64,000 bases of DNA from Hermatobates lingyangjiaoensis (lineage: Eukaryota > Arthropoda > Insecta > Hemiptera > Hermatobatidae). Positions 25,101 to 36,050 of the stretch are shown in pieces (the stretch's first letter is position 1; each line of letters starts with the position of its first letter). The notes beneath the pieces were generated by a model. It was not told the origin of the DNA, ran no database searches, and was given only the letters and a program-made list of their open reading frames with translations. Both the position numbers and the translations under genes were made by a program. The stretch lies in assembly GCA_026182355.1 (NCBI GenBank), contig JAPFBL010000003.1, positions 2,319,001 through 2,383,000 on the forward strand, given 5' to 3'.

Positions 25101-28100
25101 TTTTTTTTTGTTTTCTGTTGGTTGACATTCCGTACATGTATTTGTCTTGCTCTACTTTTGTCGTTAATAAATTGTTTTTTAGCCTTGAAAATGCCAAACA
25201 AGTTTTGGTGAAACGTCGGCGTATAATCAGGAGTTGAATTTTCTTTATGACCAAAATCCTAAAGAATCCCTTCTGTGAATGTGAATATAATTAAGGTAAT
25301 CTTAAAATTTCACAGAAAACTAAAATGTAAACAGCAATTTAATAATGATACCTTATTTCTAACATAACAGGTTTTTTTATGTATGACAATAATTTCTAGA
25401 TACTTTTTTTAGGATCTAAGTCATTCTAAATTAAGTGAAGTAAAAATAACTGAGAGTAAAGATAGTAAGATTGTCAACTTCAGTGTAGCAAATCAATAAT
25501 TCTGCCTCTTAGGGACACCTGAACACATAAGCAATTTGACAGTAGACTACGATGTCCGCGTGAAGTATGATACTACGGACACCACTCATAAAACCCTTAA
25601 CTATAAGTAGACTGCGAAAGGAGGGCATATTCAAAAACTGGTAGAGTGAGGAGAACTTAACAGGCAAGACGATATGCCCAGGTCTTCGAGCTAAAGAAAA
25701 AATTCAGCTTAAGTGCTAAGATTATTACGGACAGGCTTAAATTTTAATTCTTCATATTGGTCTCAAAAGAATTGCCAACAACTTAATCCGACAAGTGTAC
25801 AAATTAATTCTAATGAAACCTGAGACAGCCTCCGAAAACCAGTGTTATCTACTGTAATAGTAAATTACATAACAAAAACTACTATGATTATAAAAGTATA
25901 TGCAACTTGAAAACAATACATAAATCATTGTTTGCAGATAGCATATGCAGCTGTCCACAAAAGTGCGGACTGAAGATTCCTCCTCCGTTGCGGAGTCAGC
26001 TGTACAACGAGTTCATTCGACTTGGCAATCACGTCAGACAGAATGCCTGGCTTCAAGCTCACATTGAAATGAGGTAGGCCACTCAAATCAACTGTACCTA
26101 CTAAACTCAAATGCATATTTCACGAGATTAAATAATTACAATAATGGCTTCACAAAAACAGTAGATGTGAACTAAGGACAGGTCAAATTTTGTTTAAAAT
26201 AGCATAGAAGTGGTACTATTTAACATGTAGAAGAACAAAGGTTATGCATGAAGACAGCTTCAGAACTGGTCTCAAGAGACCTCAAAACGTCTAAATCCTT
26301 CAAAGAAATCATATTTGTTCTTGATTACAATAACTTACAGTAAAGTAAGTAGAAATTAAAAGGTAGGCAATGAAAATCACCTGCCCAGCAATAAACTCTC
26401 AGCTGGTCTAGATTAATTATTTAGCTAGTTTAAATCATGCATATTGTAAACACAACAGAAGTTTGTAAAATTCACATTATTAGACAAATCCGTATTACCT
26501 CGTTAACAGCTGGTATAGTCGGCCGACCAGTTTCGCATACAGTGTACTAGAAGCTTTACGTGCACGTGCAAGCTTCTGCTTGAAATGCTTTACGTGTGAA
26601 ACTGTACCGAGCTATTTAGGAGGTAAAACGGATTTATCTAACAATCTATACTTTAAAATCATTCTAAAAAGGCTTACAACTGGGCATTATATTTATAACT
26701 CTAATTTTGAAAATTGAGATTGGGATTTTTCCTTTAAAACAATATTCCAAGTGTTAAATTTATATTGAAAGTAGTATAAATGATTTTAAACTAGTTAGCG
26801 AATTAAAAAATAACGATAGCATCACCAGAGAGTTCATTGCTTGGGTAGGTGATTTTCATTGCCTTCCCTTCCAGCATACCACTACCTATGTCTACATCCT
26901 CATTTCTAGTTATTTATTCAATCTTGTACAGTAGCACTGAAGTTCCTTCAGTAAAAGTTTATTTTATAATTCATATTTCATGGGACTCGTCAGCATGTTT
27001 TATAAGTGCTCCAGCAGAAAATATGAGAGTCATTGATAGCTTAGCCGGGGTCATTCCATTCAATTTCGATTGCTGCGCTTCACAGTTCCCATGCTGGTAG
27101 ACTAGATGACTACGTTGAAGTTTTGGAATATACTAGATTAAAAATCAATAACTGTCCCGGCTTTTATTTTTATAGAAAATAACTTGCTTTAGTCCAGCAG
27201 TAGTCAAGTCAATCTTTCGAAACATCCTTACCAGTTTTATCTTTGGCAGTATTGAAATTGTCAATTGCCAATCAGTCTATTTTCAACACTAACTGTAATC
27301 TCTTTAATTCGTTGCTTTACGTTTAGATTAGGTCCGGGGTTTCTGCGATGCGATAAACTTCAGTACTACACTGTTCATAATTTCATTTAATTACAATATT
27401 TAAAAATGACAACTATCCTTCAGTGTCAATTTAAATTTTCAGTTTGAGACCACAAATATTAGCTGTGATATTTCACCAGCACATAAAGCTAAAATGAAGA
27501 TAACATGAACATAGCTCACATAGATAGCAGACTTGTTTACTTCGGAAACACTTATTTTTTCACTACTCTCAAGAAGTAATTAGAAAATAGGATCCCTAAA
27601 TGTGAACACATTGCAGTAGTAATACAATAGTGCTCTGTGAACTTGATACTTTCAATAAGTCAAGAAAATTAGTTCATGACGAGTGCTAATTTTTTAGAGG
27701 CTGAAAAACGGAATTGGTTAAGGCATTATTCCATTAGATAGATTCATTCCATGTTGTAGGTGCGAGTATGGTGCAATGCTGGTAAGTGGCTGCTAAATGA
27801 ATGGACTCTGTCATTTACTATAGACGTGTATTTCTCATTTTTATTTAAATTTAAACGTGCAATAGTTTAAGTTTAAGACCTGACAATGATCTACTATAGC
27901 CGAAAGTCTATGAGTAGCACAATCTATAGTGATAACATAGGTGCTTAGCCATTTTTAAGCATTAATGGTTAAATAGACGATTTGTCGACCTCCAAAGCCC
28001 TTGATATACGGCATAAAATGCATCTCTGCTACCTACTGAGGGAATTAGTACCTATCTAGTAGATATTCTAAAGAATTCTAGATATCTCTACGAAAATAAC

Positions 28101-31100
28101 AAGAAACTAACGAATGCAGGGATTTGGAACTTGAATATTTTTCAAATGTTTAACCATTCGGCAGGATGACATATCATTTGTCCTTCTAGAATAACTAGAG
28201 TCAACTATTGTTAGTCTAGTGCTAACAATAATTTCCCTATAGCACACTGAGTGATATAGTCAATATTTATATGAGAATCAATATTACCGTTATGAGGTGG
28301 ATAATTGGTTGCCACCCAGAATTCATGTTCCCATTTATTAATTCCACAACCACTCTATCTTCATTAAACCCTTGTGCAGACAGCACATTTAGTTGGGAGT
28401 CATTCACTAAGATGGCTACTATTGATCTTCCTCCAGCTTTTTGATAAATTGAACATTTATCAGGGAAAAATACGAAGCATTGCTATTATGTATGAGTCTT
28501 TTACTTGGTGATGTACGTATGTCATTATCACATTAGTATCTTTCACTGACTTAATAAACCAATTCAGGAAAGGACTTGTTTTTAATATCCATCTTTCCAA
28601 TTTTGTAACATTTTTCAGTCAAAATTGATTGCCTTCAGAGAGTACTTAATACGCAATAACTATAAATATAGAGACAGAAACTACTGATCTAAAATCAAAA
28701 AACAATAATGAATGGAATTACATGTCTGTAATATAGACTACATTGAAAAGGGAGGTTACATCTCACTTTCCTGTGACAATAGCACATATGTATAAAATGT
28801 CAGCACTTTAAAATGAAATTTTAGAAGGAAAAACCACTTACAACTACGAATATAGAAGTTTTTAAAATATTGAAAAACAGACAAAACTTCAACCACAAAA
28901 CAACAAAGTTATTCAGGAATTTAAAACTATATGTTGGAGCAATGCAGGATAACGACCAAGATGATGGACCAACAGTTAATTTAGTCATGACTAGTTCTTC
29001 TTGACTTGTTCCTGTTAGGAACAAAGAAACTATTAACAGAAAGGTCGGATGTCACCGTCATAGAAAACAAGATTTTAACTGTTTGTAGCATTATTATCAC
29101 TTCTTACTTGTCACCTAGTTACCCCCCAGGGCAACAGAAAATACAGTCCTTTTTTAAAACAAATTGTGTCTGAGGTTTTACGTTCGTAATTTAGTGTACC
29201 TACATTATGTCGGGTGTGGGGTCCAATTTGTGATAAAAGCAAATGAATAAAATCTGAAAATATAATCCCTAAAACTAACGAGCTGCAAGTGTTTAAGGCA
29301 CAACAATTTGGCTTTGAATCTAAAGCGTGGTATATAAAACTTTTGTTACTTAATGATCTATTTGAGAACCCCCCCCAAAAAAAGGTGATCCATTTCACGA
29401 CCTTAGTAAAAGCGATCCATTTCATAACTTCAAGTAATGATGATCTCTTCAGGTAAAGATTTTCATTTCACGAACTTCATGTAAAGATAATCTCTTTAAA
29501 AACCTGAAGCAAAGTTAATCCTTTTCGAAACTTCAAGATAATAGATCCTTGGTGAATGAGAGAAGAAAAACTAATGTATATAGACTTTTGCAGCATTCTT
29601 GTATTCACATATTCCTTGTCACCTAGTTACTCCAGTGTCAACAGAAACACAGTCCTTTTTAAAGCTAATTGAGACTTGATTGTCCTAACTCGAGATATCT
29701 ACAGTAACCTCCCATTCAAGCATGATCTATTCAAAAAATATAATTTACATAATTATTATGTTCATTTTACATTTATAGTCTCTATCCCCATACATATGAC
29801 ACTAAAATAAGTAAAAAAATCCCCGGTTCAAATTGAAACATTATCATGATAGTTTGATTTGTACCTAGAAGACCGACCGAACTCTAATTTACTTTATTCT
29901 TATACTATTGGACGCCCAATACATCATCCGAATTACATATGTTCATAGCTATTACTTATTAAGTACTCATTGAAGATGGTCACTGTTGGCAAAAATCCTG
30001 TCATGAGATTTAATAGACATATATAAACATTTAACGGACATATGAGTTAATGTTTGAACTCTAGAGAGTAGTTACATCGCGAGATGAGCGCGTTAAATAA
30101 GTAGAATAACATTTTTATTGTAATGCTGTAGCAAAGGCTGCTTCTAAAACATACTAGTTATTACGTTAATTCAGTGCAAGACTTCGTAGTCAGCGATGTT
30201 CTTATTACATAGAATGGAAGTGTTTAAACATTGCAATTGAAGTAACCGTATTGCTGTTAATGCTGATAACAGTTTTTAAATGAACTGAAATTGCAAGAGG
30301 GAAGTAAATTATAACTGGAAGTCATGATACAGAGAGTGAGTTGCTGATTGACATCAGGTCCGTGTTTAGGAGACTATGGGAAAAGGAGGAGAAGATAGCA
30401 GGTCGTCTGCAGCGAAGAGTGTCGTGCAAGTACAAGCTACCTCTGTCACCCAACATGAGTCATCCATATCTCTATGCAGGTAATCACAATCCCCTAACCT
30501 AGTAGTCTGTAGCAAAATGCTCACATAAATATATGTAAGGTAAATAAAAAAAGTTTCTACGTATTGGATTATTACAATCTTGTTACGATCAGTACGTACA
30601 GATCACAACTAGTCTAACATTTAAAGACCTTAATATCCGTTACGCATTGGTGGTCCTACTTCCAAATCTTCTCTGGCTAAACTAATTAAAGCTATAGACC
30701 AAAGACAAAATATTAATAAAAAGAATTATATTAACACTCACAAGGAAATAACGTTCACAAAGACAATACAATTCTCGTATTACCCAATTTACTCTGGGTT
30801 GGCTCTAATGTCAATTTCTGCTTTGACTAACAATTTGCTGCTGTAAAATTCAATACAATTTGTCTAAAAAAAGATTTTCTGCCTACTTATACTAACATTA
30901 AGAAATTAGTAACTTCGTTTTTAGTATTCCTAATTCTCCTTATCACTGTTCTAGGAGGAAACACACCTACCGTCGAGGTTTGTCAAAAAGCTTTCATGAA
31001 CGTCTATGGAATTACAGAGAAGAGGATAAGAATACAAAGAGAACGTCTTATCGTTAGAATGAGAAGTTGCGAGTCTGACCAATCCTCTACTTTCTTACTG

Positions 31101-31223
31101 AGTGACCCAGTACTTCGGGAGCAAGTGGAGTCTTTCTTTAGAAACCAACTTTGGAAACCAGAGTACATATTACCCAGGCAAACAAACGGATCAACCACCT
31201 ATAAACCAACTCTATCTTCTTAA
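19182..31223 (+). CDS. Four-exon gene for an unrecognised 232-residue Cys-containing protein
   Basis: Exons 19182-19353, 25938-26073, 30358-30479 and 30955-31223. All introns are GT-AG and the phases (1, 2, 1) agree at each junction, giving 699 nt including TAA. The first ATG of exon 1 is the start. Residues 1-57 are low-complexity (Gly/Ser/Gln). Residues 58-105 hold a Cys cluster (CSCPQKCGLKIPPPLR) and a helical stretch (LYNEFIRLGNHVRQNAWLQ). Exon 3 is basic (RRLWEKEEKIAGRLQRRVSC). Exon 4 holds VEVCQKAFMNVYGITEKRIR. The Cys cluster followed by a 'VCxxxF..GI....' block recalls the N-terminal half of transposon-encoded proteins in arthropods, from memory only. No catalytic domain follows. Weakest site: the exon 2 donor, AG/GTAGGC. 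It could be a domesticated DNA-binding protein or a pseudogene. A likely polyadenylation signal is at 31432. Confidence 0.7.
21655..22149 (-). pseudogene. Decayed hAT transposase (ZBED5/FAM200-like)
   Basis: On the minus strand 22149-21925 is open and contains HFPQLTKVQREYEVP, FEEFISVLDSLIQNYNERF and GFEKTIELFKF, a pattern typical of the region before the C-terminus of ZBED5/ZMYM6-like hAT transposases. Lower down (about 21770-21660) another frame reads AKQLSHVWHKSKQKLRTQF and then a stop interrupting DDxLRLPTT, the hAT C-terminal dimerisation motif. The two parts are in different frames with AT-rich filler between, so the copy is dead. It lies in intron 1 of the 232-residue gene, antisense. 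A hAT-type MITE sits about 440 bp away but need not be related. Confidence 0.7.
22586..23037. mobile_element. hAT-type MITE, intact ends and perfect 8-bp target duplication
   Basis: A 452-bp element. The left end is CAGTGTTTCCCAAAGTGAGC. The right end, reverse-complemented, is CAGTGTTTCCCAAACTTTTT. Flanks CACTAGAG occur at 22578-22585 and 23038-23045, the 8-bp duplication expected for hAT. Just inside each end are short GC-rich blocks (CCGCCC...GGGGGCGG) in an otherwise AT-rich core. No transposase is encoded, so it depends on a partner element. Confidence 0.9.
23730..23883 (+). mobile_element. tRNA-derived SINE, 3' half
   Basis: Opposite orientation to the other copies. It contains GAATCAATCTTCATTGTGTG and ends GCAACCTAACCTAACCTAC, the TTAGG-type tail. 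The tRNA-like head is missing. Confidence 0.75.
24630..25275. mobile_element. Long palindrome (foldback element, about 640 bp)
   Basis: The left arm, from about 24655, has GAGGATTTTGGTCATAAAGA, CTGACGTTTCGCCAAAAATT and AAAAACAATTTATTAAAG. The right arm has the complements in reverse order to about 25275, with a centre near 24965 (ACCAAGTTTGAAAATTGTGT). The arms are about 300 bp with scattered mismatches. At 25181-25215 the right arm reads TTGAAAA, T, GCCAAA, CAAGT, TTTGGT, GAAACG, the same box-hairpin-GAAA layout as the other families. Open frames in the arms (24671-24877, 24992-25201) mirror each other and are not genes. A one-arm fragment is at 10378. Confidence 0.8.
26362..26868. mobile_element. 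Possible inverted-end element
   Basis: GGCAATGAAAATCACCTGCC near 26366 is mirrored near 26850-26868 (GTAGGTGATTTTCATTGCC), with further similarity into the interior (AGCAATAAACTCTC against GAGAGTTCATTGCTT). The interior of about 430 bp has no transposase but contains the compact palindrome at 26549. No target duplication was found. Confidence 0.4.
26549..26577. repeat. 29-bp near-perfect palindrome
   Basis: AGAAGCTTTACGTGC meets GCACGTGCAAGCTTCT around a central GTGCAC. It would form a short cruciform or could be a dimeric protein site. Nothing else in the window shares it. Confidence 0.6.
28280..28450 (-). pseudogene. Non-LTR retrotransposon endonuclease fragment
   Basis: On the minus strand a frame reads GRSIVAILVNDSQLNVLSAQ, then EDRVVVELI, resembling the middle of an apurinic-type endonuclease domain. 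After one frame change the expected continuation ATNYPPHNGNIDS follows. No reverse transcriptase region is recognisable nearby. It is a short, frameshifted relic in intron 2 of the 232-residue gene. Confidence 0.45.
29108..29660. repeat. Direct repeats about 0.5 kb apart flanking a degenerate minisatellite
   Basis: CTTGTCACCTAGTTAC, then CAACAGAAA and ACAGTCCTTTTT, occur at about 29108 and again at about 29618. Between them (29385-29550) a roughly 28-bp unit built on GATCCATTTCACGACCTT decays over about six copies. It could be a solo-element remnant or a local duplication. Confidence 0.5.
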
Positions 31224-31431
31224 ACTGTAACTAGCAATACTCTCTATCTGTTTACTTCTGTTTCAATTGTTATTAATTATAACATATTTTAACTTTTCAA
31301 TCAATTTCATTTCCTCAAAAAAATTAAATTATAATCTCAAGTGGGAGATTACAACTTGGTGACTATGTTCAGAATCTAAAGTATCCGGCATTCAACATTA
31401 CAATAAGTAAACATATTATCAGGCTCATTCA

Positions 31432-31437
31432 AATAAA
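31432..31437 (+). promoter_or_regulatory. Likely polyadenylation signal of the 232-residue gene
   Basis: AATAAA lies 209 bp after the stop codon, inside CAAATAAAACTT. It is the first canonical hexamer found downstream in a plausible position. Confidence 0.4.
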
Positions 31438-32290
31438 ACTTATTTGTTAATATATTTACTATTTACTTGATTTATTAATGTCACTTTTTCCATTATGAAA
31501 CTTACAACAAAAATAAATGTAATAAAAAATGCAATGTTTGTTATGGCACAGTATATCAACAGATTGAACAATTTGTTCTGTTTAGAGTAATATTCCTCCT
31601 TCAAAATTCAAAATTTATAACGTTATTAATACGAAGTATATGAATTAACAGAATATTTAAAACAAAATTTTAAATTTGCATAAGCACAGGAAGAGTAGGT
31701 TAAAGCAGTACCCACTCTGACATTATGTAGGATAAAATAGCTTTCCCACGACTAAATATTACCTAAATACAATAAATAGTTTCACCACACTTTAGAACAG
31801 AGTTCTGTTACAAGCCAATCAGATTTGTCAAACTGTATGACTTGTGGAGGGATTGCAAAATTGTTGATAGACACCCTCTAGCCACCTGCAAACATCATGA
31901 AAAACGAATTCAGGGAGGACTTCAAAACGCTCAAATCCGTCAAAATCTAAAAATTAATGTTTTCATGATCACTTTAGGTAAAATAAGCAAATAAAAAATT
32001 GAACACTTGCATGACAGACTTATAAGTATAATTATCCCATACATATACAATTATTTAGCCAAGTAATATTAAAAGTGAAGAAGGATGTAATGCCCACACC
32101 CAAGGGTCACATGGCAACAAGTAGGCCGAAATACATCTGTCCACTAGTCTGATATAAAATTGTATAAATTGAAGTAAACAAATCTCACAAATATAAGATG
32201 TACACATAACTTAAATAACCATTGGCATGCTCCTCCCGGAAGAAAAAGTATTTTTCAAAAAATTGTACGATATTTCATTATTATATATAT
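31438..32290. other. AT-rich DNA, nothing recognised
   Basis: No coding segment with splice signals and no shared repeat until the foldback copy at 32291. Confidence 0.4.
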
Positions 32291-32448
32291 GATCAAACCA
32301 CAATAAGAAATGGGAAAACAAGACTAAGATCTTTCAACCTGACGAAGACCGCTTGTTACGGATGAAAGATCTTAGTCTTCTTTTCTCATTTCTTATTGTG
32401 GTTTGATCATTGATTGTTATTTCACGTGTTTATGTGAAATCTTTTTAT
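32291..32448. mobile_element. Palindromic foldback element, family F1, shortest copy (e)
   Basis: The arms GATCAAACCACAATAAGAAA and complement meet at CTTTCAACCTGACGAAGACC, so part of the left arm is deleted. It keeps the one-sided TTTCACGTGTTTATGTGAAA tail and is flanked by ATTATATATAT on both sides, a probable target duplication in TA-rich DNA. Confidence 0.8.
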
Positions 32449-32580
32449 TATATATATATAATTATATGCAATTTAAGTGTATTGCCTTCCATTTTGCATT
32501 TTCCAGTCTTTGTAGAATAAATCAATAAATCATTTTTAACACCACATCTTGAACTTTCCAAAACAATTAAAGTTTTGGTT

Positions 32581-33568
32581 GAAAGTTCTCCTCTGTCATC
32601 CAAGTTGAAATTATTTTTAAATAAACAAATGGTATATCCAACATATTCGATATGCTTGAAAGTTCTCCTCTATCATCCAAGTTGAAATTATTTTTAAATA
32701 AACCAATAGTATATCCAACATATTCGATATGCTTGAAAGTTCTCCACTGTCATCCAAGCTGAAATTATTTTTAAATAAACAAATGGTATATCCAACATAT
32801 TGGATATGCTTGAAAGTTCTCCTCTGCCATCCAAGCTGAAATTATTTTTAAATAAACAAATGGTATATCCAACATATTCGATATGCTTGAAAGTTCTCCT
32901 CTATCATCCAAGTTGAAATTATTTTTAAATAAACAAATAGTATATCCAACATATTCGATATGCTTGAAAGTTCTCCTCTATCATCCAAGTTCAAATTATT
33001 TTTAAATAAACAAATAGTATATCCAACATATTCGATATGCTTGAAAGTTCTCCTCTGCCATCCAAGCTGAAATTATTTTTAAATAAACAAATGGTATATC
33101 CAACATATTCGATATGCTTGAAAGTTCTCCTCTGTCATCCAAGTTGAAATTATTTTTAAATAAACAAATAGTATATCCAACATATTCGATATGCTTGAAA
33201 GTTCTCCACTGTCATCCAAGCTGAAATTATTTTTAAATAAACAAATGGTATATCCAACATATTCGATATGCTTGAAAGTTCTCCTCTATCATCCAAGTTG
33301 AAATTATTTTTAAATAAACAAATTGTATATCCAACATATTCGATATGCTTGAAAGTTCTCCTCTGTCATCCAAGCTGAAATTATTTTTAAATAAACAAAT
33401 GGTATATCCAACATATTCCATATGCTTGAAAGTTCTCCTCTGTCATCCAAGTTGAAATTATTTTTAAATAAACAAATGGTATATCCAACACATTCGATAT
33501 GCTTGAAAGTTCTCCTCTGTCATCCAAGCTGAAATTATTTTTAAATTAACAAATGGTATATCCAACAT
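32581..33568. repeat. 77-bp satellite array, about 12.8 copies
   Basis: Each unit starts GAAAGTTCTCCTCTGTCATC and contains TTGAAATTATTTTTAAATAA and GGTATATCCAACATATTCGA. Starts fall every 77 bp without exception (32581, 32658, 32735 and so on to 33505). Variants recur at fixed sites: TGTC/TATC/TGCC, AAGTTG/AAGCTG, ATGG/ATAG. The last copy ends abruptly at a TATA-rich tract. The open frame at 33233-33421 only reads through the repeat. If the PKA-RI gene extends leftward, the array lies in its first intron. Confidence 0.95.
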
Positions 33569-33569
33569 T

Positions 33570-35030
33570 TTTTATATATATTGCAGCAATTCCTTCGCTA
33601 TATATGGGCAACAATATCACCCTCCAAATATCTAAAGATCTTGAAGTATTGAATAAAGTGAAGGTACTTACATGGGGGTAAGACTAAAAGAGGCACTACT
33701 AGCAGAATGTACATCAGACCCTTCTGCGACAGTATCCAGCCTACAGTTGTTCATATAATTAAATGTATTGATGCCAACTAACTTTGCAAGGTCCAAGGTT
33801 TCGTTTATTTGCACAACTCTCTACTTCGAAGTTGATTTGAGCTATAACTGATGGAATGAGTTTGTACATAACTACAGTACCTGATATAATCAGTATTTTT
33901 ATCCCACTCTTAAAATATTATCCCTCTTTAACGCTCCCTCTTCCTCATTCTCTCCACATTGCTCCAAATACTTATCATCACTCCTCCACCCATGATGCTC
34001 CCTTTCAAGGATAGAGATTGTTGAAAACAACTTAAAAACTAAAGCACATAAATAAATAAAAAAAATACACATTCAGTTACTAATTTTCGGTTAGAACCGT
34101 CATCAAGAGAAAAGAGAGAGGGAGATCAAATGCACCTGCTTAGCGACCACCAACAATGCTGCATGCGCACTCTAAGTGAAAACGTGAAGGTATATAACAA
34201 GGAAGAAATAAATACGATTCAGAAAAAATGCATAAATTTTGAGCAGAAAGAATGATTAAGAAAAAACAAAATAAATTAAAGGATAACAGGGAAAAAATAA
34301 AGGTATTAATAAATAAAGCCCATCATGAACAAAAAAATTAAAATAGTAAAACTAATATTAAATACATAATAAAAATCAAACCTTAAAAAATATATACGTA
34401 AAAAACAATAAATAATATTGATTAAGGAATAAATAATACCTTTTAAAATTAGACCAGGTTAGAATACTTAAGAGGACAGACAAGACAATGCCGGCGTCTA
34501 CACCATATCTGTTCTATTATTAATTTGCTTCTCCCTCCCACAGGAGACAGTATCCTGTTCCAAATTACTTTTTTTGTACTTTAAAAAACTGGCCAACGGT
34601 TTGGAGAGTACCAAATGTGATTCTACGTGGGTCAAGAGTAAACCATGCTTATCCTCCGTATGAACTGCCACGTTCTTTCTGGGACTATACGAGATGGCCT
34701 ATGTTTGACTGTTAAATAAGTACAAAGCATCTCATCTAAATTTAAAATATATTTTTGTTATCCTTTAGTCAATATTATTTATATTTATTTATCAATTGTT
34801 TTTATGTTTGATAAATTTATTTGTTTTTCTTATTCCTTATTTTACAAACTTCATCTCTTCCACTCAAAATTCATTTCTAAATCTTCTTTACTTCTACCCT
34901 ATCCTCTTAACCGGGTATGAGCCTCTAAGTCTGCAACGGTAGCGTCGCTGGAAATGTGCGCTTGGTATAGTACTCTCTCTCTCTCTCTCCCCCCTTATTA
35001 CGGTTCTAACCAAAAATAAGTGTGCTCTTT
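33570..35030. other. AT-rich DNA with decayed element ends
   Basis: On the minus strand at 34082-34115 the sequence reads TTGATGA, C, GGT, TCTA, ACC, GAAA; a matching inverse block (ACGGTTCTAACCAAAAATAA) is at about 34996. Between them a minus-strand frame (about 34710-34540, including HGLLLTHVESHLVLSKPLAS) looks protein-like but unplaced. Together they suggest an old element of about 0.9 kb. A minus-strand segment at 33672-33814 with GTAAGT after it was considered as an exon and left unassigned. Confidence 0.35.
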
Positions 35031-35061
35031 CTCTGTGTGTTACTATACTTCGTGTTTGAAC

Positions 35062-35067
35062 TTGTAT

Positions 35068-35102
<35 letters not shown>

Positions 35103-35267
35103 TGTATCGCGCCAGTTTACATCGGCCAGTGGACGCATTTACGTCTCCGTTCCTTCATTCTTTCTCCTTTTATTTTCTTTCTTTCTACTCTCCTGAAGAC
35201 GGCAAGACGCCGAAATTATCGAGATTCGTGAGTGTTCGTCCTTTTTCTTGTGTTCTCTAGCTGTAAC

Positions 35268-35320
<53 letters not shown>

Positions 35321-36050
35321 CGACCGGACTTTGTATCGGTCGGTGGAAGCATTCACGTCTCCACTCCTGTGTTCCTTCTTCTTTTTATTTTTCTCCTCTC
35401 ATGAATACGGAAAAAAAGCCGAAATGATCGAGAATCATGAGTGTTAGTCTCATTTATGCATTTTCTAGTTGTAACTTTAATTATATATATATATATAAAC
35501 AGATTTTACAATAAACACGTAAAATAACAATCAATGATCAAACCACATTAAGAAATAGAAAAAAAGTCCAAGATCTTTCAACCGTAACAAGCAGTTTCCG
35601 TCAGGTTTTTTACCCAAACGTTGGGTTTTTGATTCTGACAAAAACCACTTGTTACAGTTGAATAATCTTGGTATTTTTTCCCATTTCTTTGGTTTGATAA
35701 TTGAGTATAGCCTAACGGGTTACTAGCCACTACAACGTGCTTGGTCTACCTTTCTCTTTTCTCCTGAAGTCGGATTGTCCGAAAATTTGAGTTTGTAAGT
35801 GTGTTTCTTTACTTTGTGTGCTACCTATCTTCAATTTTAAACTGTTATTGTGTCCAGTTTGGATCGTGATAACGTTTATCAAGTGAATATATATATATGA
35901 AGTTCCTTCAATCTTTCCCCTTTTATTTTCTTTCTTTCTTCTCTCCTGAAGACGGCAAGACGCCGAAATTATCGAGATTCGTGAGTGTTAGTCCTTTTTT
36001 TCTTGTGTTCTCTAGCTGTAACTTTAATTATATATATATATATATAAATG
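35062..36050 (+). repeat. TA microsatellites alternating with four related hairpin-box units
   Basis: Four units sit between TA tracts (35070, 35275, 35482, 35890, 36022). Two are almost identical: CTGAAGACGGCAAGACGCCG, then AAATTATCGAGATTCGTGAG (35192 and 35946). Two are diverged: 35400 (CATGAATACGG...GCCGAAATGATCGAG) and 35763 (CTGAAGTCGGATTGTCCGAA). In each, box 1 and GAAA are separated by one base plus a three-bp or longer hairpin. The TYRIYIY-type open frames over the TA tracts are meaningless. Confidence 0.7.
35509..35703. mobile_element. Palindromic foldback element, family F1, diverged copy (f)
   Basis: Left outer arm AACAATCAATGATCAAACCA, arms to a centre at about 35615 (CCCAAACGTTGGG), and right arm ending TTTCTTTGGTTTGATAATTG. 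Many substitutions in the arms, including loss of the GAAA box, mark it as old. Confidence 0.75.

Noticed and set aside
25925..26116. 63-codon minus-strand open frame
   Set aside because: It is the antisense shadow of exon 2 of the 232-residue gene, which fits splice phases on the plus strand.
26849..27100. 83-codon plus-strand open frame
   Set aside because: No family, Ser/Ile/Phe-rich. The antisense strand (QSKLNGMTPAKLSMTL) looks equally protein-like, so neither is supported.
30376..30479. Alternative start exon (MGKGGEDSRSSAAKSV)
   Set aside because: The same segment in another frame joins exons 2 and 4 of the 232-residue gene in phase, which is the better explanation.
33233..33421. 62-codon minus-strand open frame
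   Set aside because: It is the 77-bp satellite read through; the protein repeats because the DNA repeats, and the frame shifts between units since 77 is not a multiple of 3.
33672..33814. Minus-strand exon candidate ending at GTAAGT (NETLDLAKLVGINTFNYM)
   Set aside because: Both splice signals and a phase-0 start would fit the PKA-RI exon 1 donor, but the sequence does not resemble the RI linker or pseudosubstrate region. A 47-codon open run is compatible with chance.
35022..35447. Two open frames with repeated Tyr-Ile runs
   Set aside because: Translation of TA microsatellites; no codon or splice evidence.
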